From Chloroflexota bacterium (lineage in GTDB: Bacteria; Chloroflexota; FW602-bin22; JAMCYS01), in NCBI GenBank assembly GCA_021847625.1, contig JAJZQK010000010.1, forward strand, positions 1 to 18,335: 18,335 nucleotides of DNA, given 5' to 3'. The notes below the pieces were generated by a model. That model saw only the letters and a program-made list of their open reading frames with translations, was not told the origin of the DNA and ran no database searches. This document shows positions 7,273 to 12,459 of the stretch, one piece after another (positions within the stretch are counted from its first letter, which is position 1; every line of letters begins with the position of its first letter). The position numbers and the translations under genes are program-made.

Positions 7273-8523
7273 ATGTCTTTTAGACTCACCATGCCCCAGC
7301 TCGGCCTGGCGATGCAGAGCGGGAACATCGTGGAATGGTACAAGAACGACGGAGACATGCTAAAGCCGGGCGACCCGGTCTTCGCCGTGGAAACCGATAA
7401 GGCCGTGCAGGACTTCGAGGCGCCGGTGGGCGGCAGGTTCCGGATCATCCCCGAGGTCCGCGACCAGTCCCTGCCCGTCTCCGTGCCGGTCGATTCGATG
7501 ATCGGCTACATCCTCGGCGAGGGCGAGGAGATGCCCGGCGCCGAAGCGTCCGGTGGCGCCCAGGAAGAGAGGCAGCCGGTGGGGGCCGCGGCCGTGGTCG
7601 CTGAGGCGGCGTCCGCGGTCGCGCAGACCTCGCGGCGGATCAAGGCCTCGCCGCTGGCCCGGCGTTTGGCCGAAAGGGCCGGCATCGATTTGGCAACCAT
7701 AGCCCCCGGCGAGCGTGGCAAGGTCCAAGCCCGCGACGTCGAAGCGGCCATCGCCGCCACGCAAGCCGCCGCCCCGATAGCGCCGGTGGCCCCCACCGCG
7801 CCCAAGGCGGCGCCGGTAAGCGCCCCCCTCGCCGGCAAGGCCGTGCCGATGACCCAGGTGCGCCGCGTCATCGCCCAGCGCATGGCCGAGAGCGCCCAGA
7901 CGACGGCGGCCGTGACCGAGGTCACCGAGGCGGACGCCACCAATCTGGTGGAGTTCCGCGAGCAGGCCAAGGCGAGCCTCCAGGCGGAGGGGCAGCCGGT
8001 GCCGAGCTACACCGATCTAATCATCAAGCTCGTGGCGCTGGCGCTGCACGAACACCCGGCCCTGAACGCGACGCTGGCCGGCGACGAGATCATCCAGATG
8101 AACGACGTGCATATCGCCGTCGCCGTGGACTCGGAAGAGGGGCTGCGCGTGCCCGTCGTGCGTGACGTGCTCCATAAGAGCGTGTACGAGATCTCGCTCG
8201 AGACCAAGGCGCTGGCCGAGAAGGTTCGCGCCCGCAAGATTGGCCCGGACGATCTGCAGGGCGGCACCTTCACCATCACGAACCTGGGCAACTACGGCAT
8301 CGACGCCTTCACGCCCATCATCAACCTGCCCCAGTGTGCCATTCTGGGCGTCGGCCGCATCATCGGCAAGCCGGCGGAGTGGCAGGGACAGATCGCCCTG
8401 CGGAAGATGGTAACGCTCAGCCTCACCTTCGACCATCGTATCGTCGACGGTGGCCCGGCGGCCCGTTTCCTCAACCGCGTGCGGCAGTACGTCGAGGACC
8501 CGCACCTCTGGCTGATGCGCTAA
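7273..8523 (+). CDS. pdhC: Dihydrolipoamide acyltransferase (E2) of the 2-oxoacid dehydrogenase complex
   Basis: A 416-residue E2. A single lipoyl domain spans about 1-80 with the lipoylated Lys43 in ETDKA. An Ala/Glu-rich linker follows, then a peripheral subunit-binding domain at about 122-160 (KASPLARRLAERAGIDL), an Ala/Pro linker, and the CoA-acyltransferase domain from about 190 to the end. The catalytic motif DHRIVDG gives His388 and Asp392. ATG 7273 is chosen because AAGGAG lies 6 nt upstream and the lipoyl domain begins immediately; the open frame upstream has no domain. It accepts the acyl group from E1 and forms acyl-CoA in the cytoplasm. The E3 that reoxidises its lipoamide is not encoded in this window. 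Confidence 0.94.
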   Translation: MSFRLTMPQLGLAMQSGNIVEWYKNDGDMLKPGDPVFAVETDKAVQDFEAPVGGRFRIIPEVRDQSLPVSVPVDSMIGYILGEGEEMPGAEASGGAQEERQPVGAAAVVAEAASAVAQTSRRIKASPLARRLAERAGIDLATIAPGERGKVQARDVEAAIAATQAAAPIAPVAPTAPKAAPVSAPLAGKAVPMTQVRRVIAQRMAESAQTTAAVTEVTEADATNLVEFREQAKASLQAEGQPVPSYTDLIIKLVALALHEHPALNATLAGDEIIQMNDVHIAVAVDSEEGLRVPVVRDVLHKSVYEISLETKALAEKVRARKIGPDDLQGGTFTITNLGNYGIDAFTPIINLPQCAILGVGRIIGKPAEWQGQIALRKMVTLSLTFDHRIVDGGPAARFLNRVRQYVEDPHLWLMR

Positions 8524-8540
8524 GCGGTTCGATCACAATG

Positions 8541-8572
8541 GGGGCGCCCTGACTAGGACGCCCCGTTTTTTT
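8541..8572 (+). terminator. Rho-independent terminator of the dehydrogenase operon
   Basis: GGGGCG (8541-8546) pairs with CGCCCC (8559-8564); two further G-C pairs extend the stem inward past one mismatch. A run of seven T residues follows (8566-8572). It lies 17 nt after the E2 stop codon. Confidence 0.85.
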
Positions 8573-8658
8573 GTGGTTAGAGAGACGCAGTCAGCCTGGC
8601 AAAGTGGAGCCCGCCGTCCCCGAACCCCAACGGGGCCAGAGGAGACGGGGCGGCATGG

Positions 8659-8727
8659 GACAAGCCCCTGCCCTACAGGTAGGCTGCAACGGCGGTTATC
8701 CTCGGACACGTAGGGCAGGCCCTTGTG
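8659..8727. repeat. Inverted pair of GTAGGGC...TTGT palindromic repeats
   Basis: The segment 8659-8676, read in reverse complement, matches 8710-8727 at 15 of 18 positions (core GTAGGGCAGG). The right copy continues into its own palindrome (GGCAGGCC...GGCCTGCC). The 203-nt gap between the operon terminator and the next gene holds this pair and the 8739-8765 palindrome and no gene that I can support. The core resembles the arms at 16557-16743 and 12336-12360. Confidence 0.55.
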
Positions 8728-8738
8728 GCCTGCCGCCT

Positions 8739-8765
8739 GGCCGGTCCGCCTTAGGCGGACCGGCC
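8739..8765. repeat. Perfect 12-bp palindrome with a 3-nt loop (GGCGGACC family)
   Basis: GGCCGGTCCGCC (8739-8750), TTA, then its exact reverse complement (8754-8765). It lies 10 nt beyond the end of the leftward AlkZ-related gene and could end or protect that transcript, though no T-tract follows leftward. The GGTCCGCC/GGCGGACC core recurs at 16283-16290 and 16406-16413, and near 16537. Confidence 0.65.
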
Positions 8766-8775
8766 CCCCTCACCC

Positions 8776-9660
8776 TTAGAAATTGGCCGCGGCCATACCC
8801 ACCAGGTCCGGCACCGCCAACGGGCCGCTCGGTTCTTCCACGCTGCCGGCCAACACGCCGGATTCCACCAAGCCTCCGGCTATCCGCCGGCAGCGGTCCT
8901 CGCTCCAGTTGAACAGGCGCGCCGCCTGTCTGACGGAGGTGGCGCCCGTCAAGCGCACGTAGTGCTCGAGCACCAGCGCCATCGCCTCCCGGCTGGGGAT
9001 ATCCCGGGCAGCGGCTACCTCCTGGGGAAAGGCATCCGGAAGCGTGGCGTACTTGAAGGTGTATTTCCAGGCGTTGTCGCGAGCCACGCCCACGGCGGCC
9101 ACCATCAACCCCCGCTGCAGCTCCGTGAGGGCGCGCTCGAACCGAGCCCAAGCCTTGCCGTCGCCCACGAGGCCGCTCTGGCGGCGGAGGACGGTTGTGG
9201 AGCTAGGGCCGCGCTCGCGCAGGACCTGGTAGACGTTCTTGGCGTCGAGCGACAGTTTACCGTCCTGGTAGAGCTCCAGGTAATCGTCCGGCTCGCCCCC
9301 GTAGTTCATCTCGCTGAGCGCCCAGAGATAGGGCAGCAGCGCCCGCGAGGCGAAGAGGCGGTAGTTGCCGAGCGCCTTGCCGTAGTAGAAATCCCCGCTG
9401 GCGAAGAGGCCGTCCTTCCAATTCCAGGCCCGATTGTAGACGGTGTCGTGCTGACCCCAGCGCGGCGCCGGGCCGCTGAGCCCGGCCACGGCCCCCCAGA
9501 GGCTCGGCAACTCCACGCCCCGGTTGGGCTGAAAGAGGCACAGGCCAACTCCGTCCAGAAACTCCGCCGCCTCCCGCTCGCTCTGCAAGCGCAAGGCGGG
9601 GCTCTGCCGGTAGCGGCGCTGGCGGTAGGCGAACAAGGTGGCCTCGGCGATCGCGAACAT
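8776..9660 (-). CDS. AlkZ/YcaQ-related winged-helix DNA-binding protein
   Basis: A 294-residue protein resembling the HTH_42 / AlkZ (YcaQ) family of winged-helix DNA glycosylases, in particular its shorter AlkZ-related relatives. Features recalled from that group are present: EFLDGVGLCLFQP near residue 35, VELPSLWGAVAG, WNWKDGL, FYYGKALGNYR, LPYLWALSE, YLELYQDGKLS and FERALTELQRGLMV. AlkZ itself unhooks interstrand DNA crosslinks; the relatives are less characterised, so repair activity is an inference. I cannot point to a confident AlkZ-type QxQ catalytic pair. ATG 9660 is chosen because GGGGGAGA lies 7 nt upstream and the promoter at 9707-9735 precedes it; longer open frame upstream overlaps that promoter. 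The gene diverges from the SH3 gene. Confidence 0.6.
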   Translation of the reverse strand: MFAIAEATLFAYRQRRYRQSPALRLQSEREAAEFLDGVGLCLFQPNRGVELPSLWGAVAGLSGPAPRWGQHDTVYNRAWNWKDGLFASGDFYYGKALGNYRLFASRALLPYLWALSEMNYGGEPDDYLELYQDGKLSLDAKNVYQVLRERGPSSTTVLRRQSGLVGDGKAWARFERALTELQRGLMVAAVGVARDNAWKYTFKYATLPDAFPQEVAAARDIPSREAMALVLEHYVRLTGATSVRQAARLFNWSEDRCRRIAGGLVESGVLAGSVEEPSGPLAVPDLVGMAAANF

Positions 9661-9706
9661 AAGACAGTCTCCCCCGGTCTGATGGCGGCGCAACCGCCAG
9701 TGACAC

Positions 9707-9735
9707 ATGCTAGCAGGCCCTACCACCGTAGGCAA
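9707..9735 (-). promoter_or_regulatory. Promoter for the AlkZ-related gene
   Basis: Reading leftward: -35 TTGCCT (9735-9730), a 17-nt spacer ending in TGC, and -10 TAGCAT (9712-9707). Transcription would start near 9700, about 40 nt before ATG 9660. This supports the shorter start chosen for the gene. Confidence 0.6.
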
Positions 9736-9867
9736 CAGACAAGCGGATGCCCGGCGCAGGCAGGCAGTCGTACTGGCACGCATCCTGCATTTGTAGGGTG
9801 CGGTTGTCGAGCGTCTGCCGAAGACGGCTACGCCTCGGCAAGGCAACACCTCTAGCGAGGAGTACAG

Positions 9868-10449
9868 ATGGACCCCTTACGTAACGACCGGTCCCGCCGC
9901 CCGGGCGGCGGAAGTAGCCGCGATTTCGGCCTTTTGGTCATCTTCTTGCTCACTTTCATCCTGTTCGTGGGTGTCATTGGCATCTTCACCGCGGGAACCG
10001 CCTGGAGTTTCCCGGGCATCCCCGGCCTCGGCACCCCCAATCTGCAGGGTAGCAGTCTCTTCGGCGAGCCCACGGCCACGCCGACGCCTGCCGCCACCAG
10101 CACGCCCACCGCTGCCGCGGTTGAGCCCACGGCGACGATACCGGTGACCAACGCGGTTGGGACGACCTCGTCCGCGACGACGGTCTCCCAGGCCACGCCC
10201 ACGCCGACCGCGCAGCCGCCGAAGTACTACCTGGTCGGCAACAGCGACGGCGTCGGCGTTTGGTTGCGCCGGACGCCAAATATGAACGACTATCTCATCT
10301 CCTGGCCCGACGGCACGCGGATGGAGGTAATCGGGGGGGACGTCCAGGCCGACGGCCGCGCCTGGAAGCACGTGCAGGACCCGCGGGGCAACAAGGGGTA
10401 CATCCCGGCCGTGTGGCTGGTGCCCGCGCCCTCCGACACTCAACAGTAA
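9868..10449 (+). CDS. Membrane-anchored SH3-domain protein
   Basis: A 193-residue protein. A positively charged N-terminus (residues 1-19) precedes one hydrophobic segment (about 20-42), giving inside-out topology. A Thr/Pro/Ala-rich spacer follows (about 65-117, with TPTP repeats). A C-terminal bacterial SH3-like domain (about 119-186) shows VWLRRTPN, DGTRMEVIGG, WKHVQDPRG and KGYIPAVWL, which is the layout of SH3_3 modules. Such domains usually bind cell-wall or protein ligands outside the membrane; the partner is unknown. GAGGAG (9857-9862) lies 5 nt before ATG. No confident promoter was found in the 207-nt divergent gap. The Thr/Pro spacer resembles those in the anti-sigma factor at 12460. 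Confidence 0.8.
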   Translation: MDPLRNDRSRRPGGGSSRDFGLLVIFLLTFILFVGVIGIFTAGTAWSFPGIPGLGTPNLQGSSLFGEPTATPTPAATSTPTAAAVEPTATIPVTNAVGTTSSATTVSQATPTPTAQPPKYYLVGNSDGVGVWLRRTPNMNDYLISWPDGTRMEVIGGDVQADGRAWKHVQDPRGNKGYIPAVWLVPAPSDTQQ

Positions 10450-10493
10450 CCCGGTCCAGCCGCCGGCAACCGGTTTGACGTTCCCCCGCCGAC

Positions 10494-10523
10494 TTGCGCC
10501 TGCCGGCCGCCGGCGTGTATATT
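10494..10523 (+). promoter_or_regulatory. Probable promoter for the CysO-like gene
   Basis: TTGCGC (10494-10499), an 18-nt spacer and TATATT (10518-10523) preceded by TG. An upstream TTGACG (10475-10480) is too far to pair with this -10. The gap after the SH3 gene is 130 nt, so an independent promoter is reasonable. Confidence 0.4.
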
Positions 10524-10579
10524 ATGGCCGAGCGGCAACGTCCGAATGAGGAAGGCCCTCGGCCGGAGGAGGTTGGGAA

Positions 10580-10855
10580 ATGGCCGTGACCGTGCGCATC
10601 CCCGTCACCCTGCGCCGCCTGACCGGCGGCATTGCCACCGTCCAGGCAACAGGCGCGACCGTGGCGGAGGTGATCGCCAACCTGGACCGGCAGTTCCCCG
10701 GCCTGCGGGAGAAGATATGTGCCGGGGAGGACTGCGAGCGACGGCTGGTCAACATCTACGTCGACGGAGAGGACATCCGCTTCCGCGAGCAGCTCGCTAC
10801 GCGCCTGCCGGAGGGAGCGGAGGTGACCCTCCTCCCCGTCGTCGCTGGGGGCTGA
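10580..10855 (+). CDS. CysO-like / MoaD-ThiS family sulfur carrier protein
   Basis: A 91-residue ubiquitin-fold protein ending in Gly-Gly (LLPVVAGG), the thiocarboxylate-bearing tail of MoaD, ThiS and CysO. The body (VTVRIPVTLRRLTGG near the start, VNIYVDGEDIRF in the middle, then EGAEVTLLPVVAGG) resembles mycobacterial CysO as I recall it, more than MoaD or ThiS. CysO-type carriers give sulfur to O-phosphoserine-based cysteine synthesis with a CysM-type synthase and a Mec+-type JAMM protease; neither gene is in the window. A strong ribosome site GGAGGAGG (10565-10572) lies 7 nt before ATG. Family assignment is firm; the CysO subtype is less sure, and a MoaD-like role in molybdopterin synthesis is the alternative. 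Confidence 0.85.
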   Translation: MAVTVRIPVTLRRLTGGIATVQATGATVAEVIANLDRQFPGLREKICAGEDCERRLVNIYVDGEDIRFREQLATRLPEGAEVTLLPVVAGG

Positions 10856-10880
10856 GGGCGCGCACCTTGGCCTTTGATTT

Positions 10881-10900
10881 CTAGCAGGGCCTAGCAGGGC
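10881..10900. repeat. Two tandem copies of a 10-bp unit
   Basis: CTAGCAGGGC occurs twice head to tail (10881-10890 and 10891-10900), 17 nt before the T-box promoter -35 box. It may be chance, a slippage product or a binding site. Confidence 0.4.
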
Positions 10901-10917
10901 CGCCCGCCTTGGCGTGT

Positions 10918-10947
10918 TTGACAAAGGGTCAAGCGGTGTGCTAAGCT
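10918..10947 (+). promoter_or_regulatory. Promoter of the T-box-thrB transcript
   Basis: A consensus -35 TTGACA (10918-10923), an 18-nt spacer and -10 TAAGCT (10942-10947) preceded by TGC (extended -10). Transcription would start near 10954, just before the T-box leader. Confidence 0.6.
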
Positions 10948-10954
10948 CGGCAGA

Positions 10955-11289
10955 CAAATTGCACAGAGCAAAGGCTGAGAAGAGGACGAGTAAGCGGGCG
11001 AGAGGACAGCAGAGAACCGCGTAAGTGGCACGGCGAGATTCGCTCCTCCCTGCCACGAGCTGAGAAAGCGGAGTCCCGCCAACCCGCCGAAAACCACCTC
11101 GGAGCCGTCCGCGGAAAGGGCGCCAGGCGTCCGAGTATGCCGGACCGGGGGTCTCTAGAGACCGACAGCATCCGTTAACGTGCTGGAGTACTGTACTCGC
11201 GGAGGCCACGTCCGCAAGGCCGTGGCGAAGTAGGGTGGAAACACGAGCAAGATAGCCTCTCGTCCCTAGCTGGGGAAGAGAGGTTTTTT
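10955..11289 (+). ncRNA. T-box leader, predicted tRNA-Thr sensing, controlling thrB
   Basis: T-box RNAs read the aminoacylation state of a matching tRNA; uncharged tRNA favours transcription past a terminator. Stem I can be traced: GGACG (10984-10988) pairs with CGTCC (11106-11110). The AGTA motif (10989-10992) opens the specifier loop, closed above by GCGGG (10994-10998) with CCCGC (11083-11087). The loop's 3' side reads GAAA-ACC-ACCTCGGAGC, placing an ACC (Thr) specifier at 11093-11095. The T-box sequence AGGGTGGAAACACGAG lies at 11232-11247. The antiterminator pairs TAGGG (11231-11235) with CCCTA (11264-11268) and ACGAG (11243-11247) with CTCGT (11259-11263), leaving the 7-nt bulge TGGAAAC. 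TGGA would pair with a tRNA ending UCCA. The bulge differs from the usual TGGNACC at its sixth base. The Thr specifier agrees with homoserine kinase downstream. Confidence 0.9.
11256..11289 (+). terminator. Regulated terminator of the T-box leader
   Basis: CCTCTC (11256-11261) pairs with GAGAGG (11278-11283); an inner TCCC (11263-11266) can pair with GGGG/GGGA near 11272-11276. TTTTTT follows (11284-11289). The 5' arm includes bases used by the antiterminator, so the two structures exclude each other. Confidence 0.9.
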
Positions 11290-11330
11290 CAGTCTAGCGG
11301 TAGCCGGTTCCCGTCGGGAGGTCGCAAACA

Positions 11331-12290
11331 ATGGAAAAGATCACCGCCCGCGTACCCGCCACGGTGGCCAACCTGGGTCCCGGGTTCGACTGCCTCGGCC
11401 TGGCGGTCGGCCTATATGTGGACATCACCATTGAGGCAGGCAACGGCCGCGCTGGGATGGAAATCACCGGGGAAGGGTACGATAAGCTGCCGACGGGGCG
11501 TTCCAACCTCGTGCGGCGGGCCATCGCCCGCTACTTCGACGCCGTCGGCCGCCCGCTGCCGCCCTACTGGCTGCAGATGCACAACCGCATCCCCATCTCC
11601 GGCGGGCTCGGTGGCTCGGCCTCCGCCATCGTGGGCGGGCTACTCCTCGCCAACGAACTGTGCGACGGACTTCTCACTCGCTCCGAGTTGCTGGAGATCG
11701 CCACGGAGATCGAGGGCCACCCCGACAACGTCGGCCCCGCCCTGGAAGGCGGCATGGTCGTCGCCACCATGGACGACGGGCACGTGGTCTTTGTCAAGGT
11801 GCCCACGCCGCGTGACCTGCAGGCGGTAGTGTTCGTGCCCGACTTCGCGATGCCGACCGCCGAGTCCCGGCGCATCCTGCCCCGCTCCGTCCATCGCCGT
11901 CAGGCCATCTTCAACATCGGCCGCACGGCGACCCTCGTCGCGGCGATGTTCAGCGGCCGGCTCGACCTGCTGCGCGTGGCGACGCAGGACCAGCTCCATC
12001 AGCCCTATCGCCAGCAGATGTTCCCGGCCATGCCCGTCTTCTTCAACGCGGCGCTCGCCGTGGGCGCCCGCGGCGCCTTCCTCTGCGGCGCGGGGTCTGC
12101 CTTGATGGCCCTCACCGACGGCGCCGAGCAGGAGGTGGCCGCCGCCTTCCGCCGCGTGGGCGAAGAAGAAGGGGTCGCCGGGCGAGTGGCGATCCTGGAG
12201 ATCTGTGAACAGGGCGGCGAGGTATGGCGCGAAGCGGACGGCCGTCAACTCGCCGAACCCGACACGCGCCTCCAAGTCGTGGGCGTCTAG
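11331..12290 (+). CDS. thrB: Homoserine kinase
   Basis: A cytoplasmic GHMP-family kinase that phosphorylates L-homoserine with ATP to O-phosphohomoserine, the penultimate step of threonine synthesis. The 319-residue length is normal. The N-terminal PATVANLGPGFDCLGLA (9-25) is the homoserine kinase signature. The ATP-binding loop is PISGGLGGSASA (88-99), where the usual GLGSSA is GLGGSA. EGHPDNVGPA (128-137) holds the metal-binding Glu region. The third GHMP motif is CGAGSA, lacking the usual Pro. These are conservative variants and activity is expected. GGGAGGT (11316-11322) precedes ATG by 8 nt. The T-box leader with a Thr specifier independently supports the assignment. No hom or thrC is in the window. 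The 3' end faces the anti-sigma gene. Confidence 0.95.
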   Translation: MEKITARVPATVANLGPGFDCLGLAVGLYVDITIEAGNGRAGMEITGEGYDKLPTGRSNLVRRAIARYFDAVGRPLPPYWLQMHNRIPISGGLGGSASAIVGGLLLANELCDGLLTRSELLEIATEIEGHPDNVGPALEGGMVVATMDDGHVVFVKVPTPRDLQAVVFVPDFAMPTAESRRILPRSVHRRQAIFNIGRTATLVAAMFSGRLDLLRVATQDQLHQPYRQQMFPAMPVFFNAALAVGARGAFLCGAGSALMALTDGAEQEVAAAFRRVGEEEGVAGRVAILEICEQGGEVWREADGRQLAEPDTRLQVVGV

Positions 12291-12335
12291 TACCGATTCC
12301 CTCAAGCTACGTCCCGTATCGGTTCATGCCATTGC

Positions 12336-12360
12336 GTAGGGGCGGCCCGTCCCCCTGCGC
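12336..12360. repeat. GTAGGGGC-type dispersed repeat in the thrB/anti-sigma convergent gap
   Basis: GTAGGGGCGGCCCGTCCCC followed by CTGCGC is a G-rich then C-rich partial palindrome like the arms at 8659-8727 and 16557-16743. The 169-nt convergent gap (12291-12459) holds this and no gene I can support. Confidence 0.45.
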
Positions 12361-12459
12361 TGCGCCCAGGGACCGAGGCCTGGCCGCCACGGCTACGTCT
12401 GGAGCCCGGGCGGCTAGCGCACTCCCATTCGCAATCGGTATTACGCCGGTGGGTTACGC

